Shown piece after piece: positions 23,630 through 36,524 of a stretch of 64,000 nucleotides of DNA (its first letter is position 1; every line of letters begins with the position of its first letter). The position numbers were made by a program, and so were the translations under genes. This stretch comes from Hetaerina americana (lineage: Eukaryota; Arthropoda; Insecta; Odonata; Calopterygidae): contig JAKTNV010000003.1 in assembly GCA_022747635.1 (NCBI GenBank), positions 45,044,475 through 45,108,474 of the forward strand, in the 5' to 3' direction. The notes below the pieces were generated by a model. It was given only the letters and a program-made list of their open reading frames with translations, made no database searches and was not told the DNA's origin.

Positions 23630-26600
23630 AACCACCAAAATATTAGGCTTACAATAATATATTATGCACGCAAAAAAGCGTATGGTAAAGATTTCAGGAA
23701 ATCAGTAGAGATAAAATAGAACATCAGACAGAATTTCTTTACAGCAACTAGATTATATACTGTTTATGGTAGAAGGTTAAATAAGGCATGTATTTCAAAA
23801 ATACTAATCAAGTACTCATATGGAATTGATTTTTTACTCAAAGATCGAAAATTCAACCTTATTTTTGTTTTTAAAGATATTTTACATAAGTACATGCCAT
23901 TGATTATTAATCTGTACCCGTGGATCATCTTTTTTATTTCATGAACCTGAGCCGCAAGAAATGATATTAATTTTTAAAACTACGTTTGAACTATAAATGT
24001 TCAAAAGTGTCCCATCTGCGAGTTACGCCCTTTGGACCATCAACGTATATGGTATAAAATAAATATAAAATTATTTTTTTTCTTTTGAAATAATATGAAA
24101 TGAAATGCCACATAAAAGGGAAAAGGAGTTTTTGGGCACTCCAGGAACTCTACAAAATATAAAGCTGTCAAAGCTATCCTTCCTACTTCGGGTCTTTGCG
24201 AGGAACGGCACCTCCGAATAACTCACAACGCTCCCACGTTTGCATAGTTGCAACTATTAATCTGTCATTCTCAGCGGTAGCGTTGAGTGTTTCAAGGAGC
24301 GTGAATTATATCCTCCCGATTCTTCGAACCATTAAAGGAGCTCCTCGGTTGGTCCCTCCCTTGTCCCAACTACGAAGACTTCTTCCTTCGCGGAAGTCTC
24401 CGCTGACGTACTTCAGGGAATGGAAGAAAGCACACCTTGCATGAGCAAGGAGAGGAAGGCTTTGAAGGAAATGATAGCTTTGGGTTGACAAACCCATTAG
24501 AACAACCCTTACTTCAAATTCAATGGCACCATGGGTTCGTGAGAGGATCCAGTGGTTCGTCTCGTCGCCGTGAGCCAGGTTTGCTTTATGTCTTTTTCGC
24601 CTGAGGAATGGATGGAATGAAGATCAATGGCAATAAATAAATTTTGTCTAAATATTAAATTTAAATTAGAATGATTGTATGTAAAAAAATCAAAACATAT
24701 AATTCAACTCAGCCGCGTTATCTCGGAGAAAAATCGTTTGATATTACCAACAAGTTGATTACAAACAAATACTTAGGCATTAACAACTAGTTCGACTCCA
24801 ACCTGAGGTAGAAGTCAAAGTAGACAATGAGTGTATTTCAAATGATGGTGCCTTGGCTCCTAAAATCTATTGATAAGTGAACCAACAGGTATTAGCAACT
24901 ATAAAATGAATTCAGTTATTGCGCTTCTGAAAAGTAGTGAATAAAATTTAAATATCTCATTCGTCATTTTTCATTGAAATTAGTACTCCAATGTCATTTC
25001 TATATGCTACGCATTGCAATTAAAAACGTGCTGAATTTGCCAGATGGATTATGTTTACATGGAAATGATTATTTTTGCCCTTTCCTTTCAACCTTCTTCT
25101 CTCGATGCGTACCAAGTAAAGTGCACTTTTTATTAATATAAGTGGCTTTTGCAGTAAAACTTCCTTGAAAGAGAATGTGCCAAAACAATGGCGTGACGAA
25201 ATTTTAGATTGAAAAATATATGCAGGTAAGGTTAGAGACCCAAATCCCAGTCTTTCTTCTTAATTTCATTCCGCCTGTCAGAAAGATTTGTGTCCACTCC
25301 CTTTTAAACGCTTGTGCGTACATAGACATAAAGGGCATACGGTGAATTTCATTTGTATTCTGGCATTCTGCGTCGATTACAAAACATTCGACTGGGTACA
25401 ATGACTCGTAAAAATCACTGTCGCTGAATGGTCCACGCATTCCTTTATCTCAAGGGTGCGTCATTCGAGGACGTTTGTCCCACTTTCTCTTTCAAAATTA
25501 GGGGGGACTTAATAAAGTTTTCATCAATAAATCTTTTCTAGGAAACTGCTGCGGCAATGACTCCGTTGTTATTCTAACCAATCAGGTATTTGTCTCGTTA
25601 CTAAAATTTTTCATAATTCACCCATGAAAAAGGATAATACTAATTTATTGACCGCTTGGCAAACTCGTAACTTGAAGCGGAAAAACAACTTTGGGAGTGT
25701 GCAATGCGTCTCCAAATTTTGTTTTCATATCCCACTTGGAAGAATCAGCAATTATTCAAGTCGTTTATACAGACTTAGGTATTTACATCAATGTAAGCTT
25801 ACATTTAAACAATTATTTTTATTCCATATCGATTTTGATTTTAGTTTTATCATATTTTACGTGGAAAAAAGTTGACATGTTTTTCAGCGGATAAACGGGT
25901 GAACCATCAGCATGGCAGGGGCATTACTTTCGACAGCTATGCAATCAAAAACACTGGAGTTGTTTCATATGCTCTTAAAACTTGTGTTAATGACGCCCGC
26001 ATAATACGTGTCTCTTATGCCATTCAAAACTACGTATACTACAATGATTCGCCTCGAGGGATGAGGGTAGACGAGTCCTTGAAAAAGATAGCCAAATCAA
26101 GAGGAAACTGCCCGATCCTATAAGAAGAGAGTGCATTCGTCAATAGGCAAAATGTATATAGAGGAATCTATTAATGCGGGTGTTTAGCAATATGACCTTA
26201 GCACTTGCGGTGCTTTCCCGAAAAGCGTATAGTTGTTCCATATTCTACGAAATGAAAATCAGGAGAAGATGACCAAGGTCAATTGAAGAAAATATACCAC
26301 ACTGAAAACACAAGCTTGAGTGTTTAGAAATCAAGGCACTTTGTTATTTATGAAATGATATTCACTTATTATAAATACTTGTTCGCTAATTACATACGGG
26401 TTTATTGTCCAGGTAAGAATTAATTTTTACGGGAATGAAAATTGGCCACAAATGTATAAATTAGTTACCACAATACAAAGAATATTCGAGTATAATGGCG
26501 AAAAACTTCGTTCAAATCTCATTCATTAGTGGACATGGTTAATTATAACTATGAAAAGTAGTTTTCAAAAATCAGCGATTACTTCCAAAGAAAATGTAAA

Positions 26601-27095
26601 AGCGTTTCCTCCAATTCATTTTAAATGTTGGCTTCAAAGGAACTTATTTCTCGCCAGTAGTCTAAGGGATCAGAGAGTGGAACAAATATGCGAATTTAGG
26701 GAAGTTCTTCTGTAAAGAAGAAATGAGCCATTTCGTTGCTCTAGTCTCCCTTTCGAAAGGTGCTGATGATTATATAAGTATTTTAAAGTTTTAATAATAT
26801 CCTCATTGGAGAAAATAAAGATTAACGCAACGTAAATAGAGAATACCAATTATGAGTTTCACGAATTAGGAACTTGAAAAACATGAATTAATAGATGATA
26901 ATCCTGTACATATTTTTAACATAATTTTAACTTTGATTTTTAAGCCTAACAACTATATCTGATTTCTTAAGTTTCATCTGAATGCTTTCATACTTCCCTG
27001 AACTCACCATCGGCCTATTATTTTAGTTGCTATTGTAACTGTGCGGGTGCTCTCCGGTATCTTTTTATCCACTAGTACCAACCCAGTAGTTCAAC
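23630..27095. other. AT-rich DNA, no gene recognised
   Basis: No coding domain, RNA or repeat unit could be supported. A moderately GC-richer segment lies at about 24180-24450. Confidence 0.45.
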
Positions 27096-27099
27096 GATT

Positions 27100-27305
27100 T
27101 CGTGTGATCGCGACCGCGGGAGTCTTACCTCCTCAGCTGACGAACACGGCACCTGGAGCCATAATTGTTAGAAATTATAACCCATTTGTAGCCACCCATG
27201 TTTGTACCCTGGGATAACAGCTAAGATTGTTTACCTTTGTCTTTGCCAGTAGTGTTTTAACTTGACACCATTACCTACGTACATGACCCTCCATTGGGGT
27301 CAGAC
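27100..27305 (-). mobile_element. Second, diverged copy of the LINE 5' leader only
   Basis: Aligns by eye with 22001-22203. Shared blocks on the + strand include GACCGCGG near both left ends, TAGTGTTTT..AAC.TGACACCAT in the middle, and GGG.TCAG at both right ends. No endonuclease sequence follows on the minus-strand downstream side (below 27100). 5'-only LINE copies are uncommon, because truncation normally removes the 5' end. Either the rest was deleted or this block spreads on its own. Confidence 0.65.
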
Positions 27306-27309
27306 GCAT

Positions 27310-29140
27310 GACTAATAAAAAGACACTTCCTTGTTACCTTTCCTCCAGATCATACCCTTCGATTTATCTGGCATGAATGTCACTACCGAGAGCAATTATT
27401 ATTCTCCTTGCCAGTACGCTAGCAGCTCCCGCAACTTACAAGCCATTCGACATTACTACAAGCCATCGAAAATTGATAGAAGTTAGCACACTTGTTAGGC
27501 ATGCTAAAATTACTTATAGTCTAAAGTGGAACAGCTTAGAGTAAAATTTATTTTTTTTCTCCAATAAGCATTACATGGGCATAGGATTTACGTTTCGAAA
27601 GTATTTAACCATTTGGAAATGAGTATAAGAACATTGCGAGCAGGGAAAAGTTTCGAGCTATCATTCAGCTTACCTTTTCCAAAAGTCGACTTGACCTATT
27701 ATGCCAATATTTGTACTCACTGAAATAATGTCATTGCGTAAATACTAGCCTGCATATTTATTATGCTCTTCAAAACTTCACAGGATATTTTCATGACTTG
27801 AGAAAATACACGTTATGAGGATGGCCCACCCAGCGTTTTCAATCCCGAAAAGAGGGCATGGGTGGTAATGCGTGAGGTGTACCACCTCTGGAAATGAGAA
27901 AAGGTCGCAGAGGCATTTTCATATCTCGCACGACATCGTGGCGGGCATGTGGAAACACAAGAAGGCGCTGGGGATCGCGAAAAAAGCAACAGTGGTAAAT
28001 TCTGCGTCCTCACGAGAACTTCGAACAAAGTCTGAATGTTTTAGCCCAAAGTCTTTCAAAAGAGGATCTATTAACTCCAAATTTATGGACTCACAATCAT
28101 CTTGAAGTCATCAATTACCATATGCTCAAATTACTACTCTTCAATTCTATTTTTAATTATACAACACATTCTAATCATCAGGGGTCCTAAAAAATTTTTA
28201 TAAATGTCTTTCTAATTAACGTTTTATAATTAATTATTAACATTTTTATTAACATCCTAAATAAAAATGAGGAAATAAAGGCTATATTTCCTGTGGCATA
28301 ACTGTTTTATCAAGCATATTAAAATCATAACTTGTCTTCACCGATACAGATTCCTGTACCATTCTATTTTCAATTATTCATTGACACCCCCATAATACAT
28401 CTTCTGACAACAAATTTATCAGGCGTATTGGGCCTTTTAACTTAACATTCTTTATAATTTCAATTTAAAATATTAATCGAGGTAGTGAAAATTAGAAAAC
28501 CCAAAGAACTGTACGCAATATCTACGCTATTTTTCACTTGTAGTCTCCTGCATACGTAACTTCCGTATTTCGCTCAAATTTACGCATCATATTGAGCTAA
28601 TGGTATCATGTGGTTTGGGGTCATTCAAAATATTTGGCTTTCCCCATATATAGAGCGCACAAAATGTAAAAACGAGTCTTCTGCAGAAATTGGCAATCTA
28701 CTGGTATTTAATTTATATTCGATTATGGGATTCCATATTTTTTTAAAGAACGCGGAAACACAAATGCTGATCATCATCAGAGAGTAGCTCACGCCAAACA
28801 AACTCGTTATATGGGAATAAAAAAGAGAAAAAAGAATGCCTATCCGATTGTTACATAAGCTCGAATTCAAAATATTAAGCAACTGGTCTGACCTTCTCTT
28901 TGGGGGTTTCTTTACGGTGGACTGAGATGATTACCTAATAACTGGGATAAAGGCTATTTTGAAGAAATTTGACAGTCATTTATATGAGCTCAGGCATGTA
29001 GTACTTGCCCTAATCCACTTCATCAATCAAAAAATGAAGAGGGCAAGTTTTCCTCTCTTAAACCTCTATCAAATATGAAAACTCACTGGCTAATTAATGG
29101 GAGAGCATTGCTCCTAAGCCACCAATTTATTGCTGAATTA
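27310..29140. other. AT-rich DNA, no gene recognised
   Basis: No gene or transposon recognised. Low-complexity AT tracts at about 28180-28270. Confidence 0.4.
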
Positions 29141-29184
29141 CATATTATATATAAATATCATATGCATATATATATATATATATA
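29141..29184. repeat. Interrupted TA-rich microsatellite
   Basis: TA repeats interrupted by AAATATCATATGCA, ending in a run of about 8 pure TA units. Confidence 0.75.
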
Positions 29185-29189
29185 ATCAA

Positions 29190-30470
29190 TTCGCATCGAA
29201 GTTTTAAGCAATCACAAGTACCCATATTTTCCCGCTGTTGCATGAGGCATTCATCGGAAGTGGTTCTCAATTTCCCTTTTTTTGTTATTTCCTGGGAAAA
29301 TTGAATCCAAATTATTTTTCTAATTGCAAAGAAACAAATAATTCCCATATTGTAGTCAGCGCTCATTTCTCAGCATTCTTTTTAAACCAGTTCCAATTAC
29401 ATTATTTAAAAATGTCTATTCCTGTCACAAAAAAACCTTCGTTGTTCCTTGACCAAATAGGAACACGTTCTATTCCCCATTGCCTAATGTATATTATTAA
29501 ATAATACAGGAAATCGTGGTACCATCTATGACCCTGGGCTTTCTCGGCCCTTTCTAGATGATGTCGTGGCTTGTAAAGTTGGCTGCGGGTGGAGCATTTT
29601 TTGATTTAAATTTTCTCTCGCACTGCACTGATCGCCGATGGGATAGAAGTAATTATACATCATTTCACTACTGAACAAAAGTCACCAAAACCCACCCACC
29701 CACGTCCATACAAACGCTTTCTCGTGTGCTTAGATAAACAGTGCGCGAGTTGACCTTAAATTTGTGTCCAAAAATAGGGTGACTTTGCCTCCTATTAATT
29801 TCAGTTTGATTCGATTAACCACACAAATGCAAACCCTATGTGTCTGTTCTTTGACGCGCCATTTGAAATGAAATAGAAAGTTATATTATATGATGGGTGG
29901 AAGGGTTGTACCCTCGGCGGGACCATTAACGGCGTCTTCTGAAGTGTTATGCATAGCAGGAAATTTTTGACCAGCCAAAAAGGAAAAGACGAACGAGAAA
30001 AATAAAGAAAAGGGCACTTCAAAATGAGGAGAGTGTGTGTTTCACAAACCCGGAAAACGTAAATGCAAACGATGGAATAATTTCAGGGAAAGAATGATGG
30101 GCAAGGTGGGGATAGTTAATGACGAAAAGGAAAATAGTCGGGCGAAGTCAAATAAATAATAGAGCAGTGTTGGGTAATTTAAATTAGTTCCAAAAAATGT
30201 TTTTCGATTTAATGGCTCAATCCTATAATGAAGTTTTATTTGTTAAATTTCTTACGGAAATATTTTGTAAAATTTAACTGCATTTCTTTAGTATAACAAA
30301 TATTTCTAAATTACAACCTAAAATAAGCTTCACTATAACTGTTCAAATCACTTGCGAACTGATCAAATTATCAAATTCCTCGAAAATATTCCTCGCCACC
30401 ACGACGCTACATTTACTCAGTTACGCAGCGTATACGAAAAATATTTTCTCTGCAAGTATCAACTTTATTT
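29190..30470. other. AT-rich DNA, no gene recognised
   Basis: Nothing supported. Short frames lack domains. Confidence 0.4.
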
Positions 30471-30474
30471 TCCA

Positions 30475-30496
30475 ATATATATATATACATATATAT

Positions 30497-30543
<47 letters not shown>

Positions 30544-30551
30544 TATATATA
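30475..30551. repeat. Compound (TA)n/(CA)n microsatellite
   Basis: TA repeats with a short ACACACAC block and one AAATA interruption. It abuts a GC-richer block (30552-30770) and could be its tail. Confidence 0.8.
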
Positions 30552-30770
30552 ACCATGAACACAGTAACAACCCAAAGGTCGGTTAGGTAGTTGGTGGTAG
30601 AGTTCACCCAATACCAAGCCCGACGGGCCCTCGGAGATGTGGTATCGGTAAAATCACATAGCTTGGGTAGCTGCAGGCACCCAGAGTGCCTCGCCCGGGA
30701 AACTATCAGGTTAAACCTATTGAAAGGCCAGGGCATAACGACCCCCATAGCGTGCATCGCACTTCCATTT
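30552..30770 (-). repeat. Unclassified GC-richer block, possible SINE
   Basis: A 220-bp block far GC-richer than its surroundings, ending at its left side in the TA-rich microsatellite, as a minus-strand retroposon with a TA tail would. It includes a local inverted repeat (GGCAC..GTGCC around 30680-30690). No convincing A/B box, TSD or protein match was seen. Confidence 0.3.
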
Positions 30771-30779
30771 TTCCCAAGT

Positions 30780-32045
30780 ACGGTAAATAGACAGACATTA
30801 GATAAATACACATTAACACTCGTATGCTTCTCTGTAAGATCTAAAACTCAGTTATGCAATTTAACGATCACTGTGTAATAAAGACAAAGCACTGAATAAA
30901 GCTAAATATATGTAAACTAATCCATGCTCAATTTTTTTAATTCCTTTGATTAACAAAATTCTCAACTCCGGAAAACATCCAAAAGTTATCCGTGTTGCTC
31001 AGATTTTGAAAATTTTAGTAAACGAAAATATAAAAAAATTATGAGTAAATTATGAGTTTTGAAATGTTATGCTTGTTAGTTATTCTCGGCTCTTCCACTG
31101 GCTAATTTTAACCATCTCCACCGACATTTTTAATAAATGAATCAGCCATCGAAAGATAAGAGATAAGTCTGGAGAGGGTCAGATAAATTTCAGATAAACC
31201 ATTTCTTAAAATACACCGTTAATTTTGTGCCGTCTAAACTACAAGGGAGGTATTCTTACCAAAAGTTCATTGAGTCTTGCTTCGCTTTGTTAACTTGAAT
31301 AAAGACTTGCAGTTTTGAGAAAGTCTTTTTGACGAAAAGAATGTGTTTCCATGCTAATTGCCCGTCAAGTAATCGGTGGGAGACGTTTGGTAATTATTTA
31401 AAAGAAGAATCCTCGGAAGCGGTGACTGATTTCAACAAGAAGCACTGACCGCAACTGATTGATGGCTCGAGACGTGAAGCAGTGCCACGAACTCCAACTC
31501 TTCTCCATTCGGATTCAAGAAAATGTATTGCCAACACAGAACTACATTTCCCCAAAACCTTGTGACTACTTTCGAGCGTGAAAATAATTCTTTCGCCAGA
31601 GAGGGAAATCTTAGACTTGAAGACAGTCTTGCATTAAATCAAATAAAATGGGCTTAATGAAAGAGTATTAGTAGATCGATCTACTAATCGATCGACATTA
31701 GGCGATCCAAAATGTTTTCGTCACCAAATCCATTTTTTCAGGTGGACATTATTTTAATGCCCTAATTACGATGGTATCACTAAAACTTAAGTATAATAAT
31801 AATCATAATAATAAATAAAATCTTATAAGCAACACTTGAAGATTAAATACGATTCTGAACATTCTCAAGAATTTGTATTCACACTATTTGATAACAAAGT
31901 TCAATAAAAAGTCTTTGAGAAATAAATAATTAAAGATTCAAGTTATTATACAACCAGTTATCGTATTAAAAAACGTTATTCTTAAAAACATCATAAAGTT
32001 ATAAATCCAGGAAATGCATTACCTTTTTAAAATTACTCTACTTAT
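30780..32045. other. AT-rich DNA with a 22-bp palindrome
   Basis: No gene recognised. A perfect palindrome lies at 31667-31688 (core GTAGATCGATCTAC). An AAT-rich tract lies at about 31793-31820. Confidence 0.4.
31667..31688. repeat. 22-bp perfect palindrome
   Basis: Self-complementary with no spacer, centred on ATCGAT. It could be a dimeric protein-binding site or chance. Confidence 0.6.
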
Positions 32046-32050
32046 GCAAA

Positions 32051-32075
32051 TACAGGGTGCGGCAACATAACTTCC
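32051..32075 (+). mobile_element. Single mariner-like terminal repeat
   Basis: TACAGGGTGCGGCAACATAA is the usual start of one group of Tc1/mariner terminal inverted repeats. No matching inverted copy was found in the following kilobases, so it is an orphan end or a coincidence. Confidence 0.3.
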
Positions 32076-32079
32076 TTTT

Positions 32080-33770
32080 TTCAAACGCAAAACGCTATAT
32101 GTATATCCTATTCTGTTGCTGACGATCTAATCCGATTTGAACAGAGATCATCCAGGTTATACGAACGTTAAATAGTGTGCTCTGCAAAAGGGACGAGTTT
32201 TTTGTTAATTGGCTTGGCTCAAACAAATTATATTGGTATGAAAGCCTAGTTCGCTCTTCAATTATGGAAACGGAATGAAGCAATTTTTGGATTCACAGTC
32301 GCTCCACAGACACAGCGACAAAACATTATTAATAAACTGCATAGCTCATCAAAATCACAGAGTAATGCTTCTAAACTCTAAGCACAACCGTATTATGAAT
32401 CAGCAGCATCCGAAGATACGGCGTACGGAGCGAAGGGCGGCATTGGGTCAATATCAGGGATTGCCGAGGAAGGAAAGGGCCTCCTCCTTCCATGGGTCGA
32501 CCTTCGGAATCCCTTGTGCTTACTGTGAGGAACATCATCGTGCACTTTGAAATGGTAACCACTCCGACCCCATGATTCTTTTATCTCCGAGCAGCATAAT
32601 TATTCGAAACATCAGCAGCAAGTGCGGCGGTGGCAATTACTTCGGTAGGTGCCACCGACGCATTTGTTGCGACAAAATATGGAAGACGAGAAACTCCTTC
32701 CGTATTTTCAAATCCTAATGATTCGCGATTATTCGAATACAATTCTTGAATTTGCAAAAGATGGGCATTTGATAATTCATGCATTTGCAGGATTGGATAT
32801 CATGCTTTCGATTAAAATAAAGATCGAAGCCTAAATGAGATACGTTGTCCTTAAGATCGTTGTTACTATTACGGTAAAAATATTATCCAGCCTGGCTCAA
32901 ATTTTAGAGGATTAGAATGTTGAAAACATGGTTTTTTTAAATTCCACCATTAAGGTGAAAAAATTTTATCAAATACAAATTTTTGAAGAAAAAAAAATGT
33001 GCCCGGCTTATCAACTTTGTTGAATTAAAGATACCTTATTTGGTTATAAATATACCTTAAAGATTGCTTATTTGCTTATTAAGGTTTTGCTCTTTCGTTC
33101 ACGGTAATTGAGTAAATTTGTAGTTTCCATGACCAGCGTTATGACTTTATTCAACATTTTGGTAAAGGCATACCAAAGTTAGAAAGGCATTAGAAAGTCT
33201 AAAAATTAAATGTTCAGTATTTGGCCCAGTGTTTAACATTAGGATTTCAAGAATATATTGCGACTGCCCTTTGTCAACGCCTATTTAAATTTTAAATATT
33301 ATTTAGTTTAATATTTAATAATTTCATTTAATATTGATCAATTTAATAAATAATAATAAGTATTAAATAAATACCCTTTATATCTAGAGAAAAATGGCAG
33401 TAGGATCTTCTGAAAAGAAGAGGGTTATGTCAGGAAAGAATTTTTACATTATTCTTAACTCTTTAGGAATTTTTTTTTGGTACTCCTTAATTTTCGAATA
33501 CAACTATGATGCCATAAAGCTCACGAGTATTGTATGGAGAGTACGCAAAAGAGTTAAATTGTAAATTATCAATTTATAACGAATTAATATCAAATCGCCT
33601 CAAGCTGGAAGACCGATCCTGTCCTCACATTCAGGAATATCAGTAACAATACCATAAGGGTAGCAACACTGAAGCCTGTTGTATTTTAGAGCATGAATTA
33701 AATGATTGGTAAGTTAAATTTATTTTCTTGATTATTAAAGTATCTCTCGGAGCAACAATAAATCAAAACT
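32080..33770. other. AT-rich DNA, no gene recognised
   Basis: A somewhat GC-richer stretch at 32400-32560 has no recognisable domain. The rest is AT-rich, notably 33280-33380. Confidence 0.4.
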
Positions 33771-33774
33771 AAAC

Positions 33775-33845
33775 CATTGGAATTCGAACTATTTGGCCGA
33801 GATCAGCGTTAATGCCTAGGACGCCAGCTACACGATCCAAGTGTC
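33775..33845 (-). repeat. tRNA-like SINE head relic
   Basis: On the minus strand, TAGCTGGCGT (A-box-like) is followed about 40 bases later by GTTCGAATTCC (B-box-like). No clear body or TSD is seen. A decayed SINE head is the most likely reading. Confidence 0.4.
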
Positions 33846-33849
33846 AAAC

Positions 33850-34285
33850 TCGCCTGTAATCAATAATGAACACGTATCTGAGTGGAAACATGAAATATTC
33901 GGCCTTCCAAGGAGACTCTTGAAAGAGTCATCTTGCGTGTTTTTTCGTCGATTTAGCGAGCTGAGGCACAAGATATACCTATTTATGAATTGCTTTCGAT
34001 GTGCGGTTCTCAGGATAAATTGTGCTCCAATGTCGAGCTGCGAAGAATATGCTGCGAAAGGTGTGAGGATGTTCTATTTCGAATAGCGACGATGATCAGT
34101 GGGAAGAAAACATCATGAGGACAGAATGCCTTCAATATATTTTCGACAACTGCTCAAAAAAGTGTTGCCATATTAATAAGTTATTGTTTAAATATATATT
34201 GCCAGAAAACTTTAGAATACATATGTGACTTATGTCTCATTGATTTTACTCCAGTATTTTGTCAGCAATAGCTTTGCAATTTGAA
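33850..34285. other. No gene recognised
   Basis: An 81-residue frame (33841-34086) shows no known domain. The sequence is otherwise ordinary. Confidence 0.3.
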
Positions 34286-34287
34286 AC

Positions 34288-34593
34288 ATGTTCAGTTCGC
34301 AATCGGCACTGACAGAGGTAATACGCGCTAGAGACATCGCTGCATTGTACTGTTGCTTTCGCAAGAACAAAACGTCAGCGGAGATCTACGAGTATATAAT
34401 CCTATAGGAGACCTATGGAGAGTTATTTTATAGCTCCTCTAAAATATGGCTTAAAATTATTGAAGAGCGGTAGGCATTTTCAAAAGAAGGTGGACCCTGA
34501 ACGCCAATAACGGCTGCAGCAAAAGAAAACATTAACACCGCTGCTGCCGACACTGTGGGAGAAAGCGTTCATGGAATAGTGTTAAGACCATTT

Positions 34594-34660
<67 letters not shown>

Positions 34661-34840
34661 AAAATTTCATTGGACGCCACCCACACGTTGGGCAAAGAAA
34701 AATTACACAAGATACATCTTGTGCCCGGTTGGTTCCGCGAAACCCACCGCAAAATCTCAATTATCTCCCGAAAAATCAATGGAAAGTGTTCCTCGTCCTC
34801 TCAGTAGGTTAGATCTAGCCCCATGTCACTTAATGCTGTC
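34288..34840 (+). pseudogene. Mariner-like transposase relic interrupted by (TA)n
   Basis: The 5' part translates to ALYCCFRKNKTSAEIYEYI (about 34345-34400), matching the helix-turn-helix start of mariner transposases (pattern FCF..GKTA.EIYEML). The 3' part, in another frame, reads ESVPRPLSRLDLAPCHLML (about 34780-34837), matching the catalytic-end pattern HPPYSPDLAPCDF. In it the second Asp of the family pattern is His. The central region is largely missing and a (TA)n tract (34597-34659) lies between the two pieces. There are multiple stops and no terminal repeats, so it is long dead. It differs clearly from the mariner at 48 kb. Confidence 0.5.
34597..34659. repeat. (TA)n microsatellite
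   Basis: About 31 uninterrupted TA units, located inside the mariner relic. Confidence 0.9.
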
Positions 34841-34849
34841 CCTCTAATT

Positions 34850-35920
34850 TGAATAAACACCTTCGTGGAAAAATTTGTCATCATCAGAAGCAGGCGTAGA
34901 CGAAATGAACTTGTTTATATTTGCAACGATTGCTGCTGGCACAATACTAGAGTCGATTGAATGAAACTTATACTACATATACTCGTACATTACACATTGA
35001 TCTAAACTAAAATTAAGTTTCTACAAAATAAAGAATAGGAATAAAAAATGTAATGCCACTCTTTTTAAACAGCCCTCGCATAAATCGTTGATACTGGCCA
35101 GACAGATTCAAGTGAATAGTGTATGATGGCCTTTCGTAAAGTCAGATGCCATATTTTCAATGTAAATGCGATGTTTCGACATAGTTGTGACGTCAAGTCA
35201 GTTCAAAATTCCGAAACATTGATGCTTTCTCTATACACAGTTTGTATCACATAATTCTCCTGGGTAAGCGTGTCTTCCCAACGCCCTCTTATTTCGACGA
35301 GCCCTTTCCTCCTCGGAGGGCTGGATTATATAATCGATCACTTTCGCGTTAATTCAAAAGATAAACATTCGCATGAATGTATTTCAACATCTGACAGTAA
35401 TGATATTCACCAGAGGCACACCCAGCTATTGTCAACGGACATTCCCCCTTATCCCTCCTACCTTCTTTCGCCCTTTGAGCCTTTCTTACAAAAGAGGAGC
35501 TAGTTAAGAACTTCTAAGTCTCTGGATCAAAATAATCTGCTACATTTATATCATACCCATTGAGGTGCCACGAAACGGCGTGGAAAGCGGTGTTTATGGA
35601 TTAGCCTTTGATTACACAAGAACCTTGTGGATATATTAGAAGCATTTGTAGAAGGTAATTTAGATAAAAATCAGAATTTTCTGGTAAATGTCGCAATTAA
35701 CTGTGAGCATTACGATGTTGTAATCATCAATGAAATATCCCTAAGACTGAACTTGTTTTTCATTGGATTCAATGATTGGAAGTTCCTCATACTTAACACC
35801 GTGATGCTTCCCAATAGTTCGAAGGAAGGTAAAAATATTTTTCGGTTTCAGATTCGGTTGCAGAATCAATTGCCACAATAATTCATCGTATGGTTGGTTC
35901 GATAGATGAAGACAGAGCCC
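34850..35920. other. AT-rich DNA, no gene recognised
   Basis: No supported feature. A mildly GC-richer, C/T-rich segment lies near 35270-35500. Confidence 0.4.
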
Positions 35921-35924
35921 ATCA

Positions 35925-36115
35925 TTTACGAATCCCAACGTCGTTTGAAAGTCAGAAATTATCATGGGTAGGCCAGTTTTCTTTCCCTGGGTAGTCCGCG
36001 GTTTCGCAGTATCATTTGACACCCAAAAAAATCACAAATCTTAGAATGCATCAACCGGAATCGAACATGGGCACTCTGGTCAGTCACTGAGGGCTTGCTT
36101 GATTCACTGGATTTT
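35925..36115 (-). mobile_element. tRNA-derived SINE, copy in minus orientation
   Basis: On the minus strand the A-box region AATCCAGTGAATCAAGC (36097-36113) is followed by B-box TGTTCGATTCC (36057-36067). The body shares GTGATTT.TTGG, GGGAAA and TTTCAAACG.CGTT with the + strand copy at 36525-36780. The two copies point away from each other's tails and lie about 0.4 kb apart. No clear TSD. Confidence 0.6.
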
Positions 36116-36524
36116 CAAGTCTCGTGTGCCGGAACATCATCAATTTGAATGCTATCTTTGTGAAATAAAATATTTTATGGCGCGAACTACATTTGCGATG
36201 GTTTATTTGTGGTACAAAAAACGTATACGATCTGGTATCGTACGTGATACTCAAAGTGTACCAGAATTCAAGAGCTGAAAGTATTAGAAAATATGGGGAA
36301 ATAGTTCTCATTATTTAATCCCTATCGATCTCAAGAAAATATGAGCAAATAGCTCTCATATTGCACCTCTTGAATGCTGTCACACTACGAGTTTCACGTG
36401 CGTCACGAGATCGTACACGTTTTTTGTATCTCAAATAAACCATCCTAAACGTAGTTCCCGCCAGAAAATATGTTAGTTTACAAAAATTACATTCAACTTG
36501 ATGACGGTCATGCGCACGAGACGT

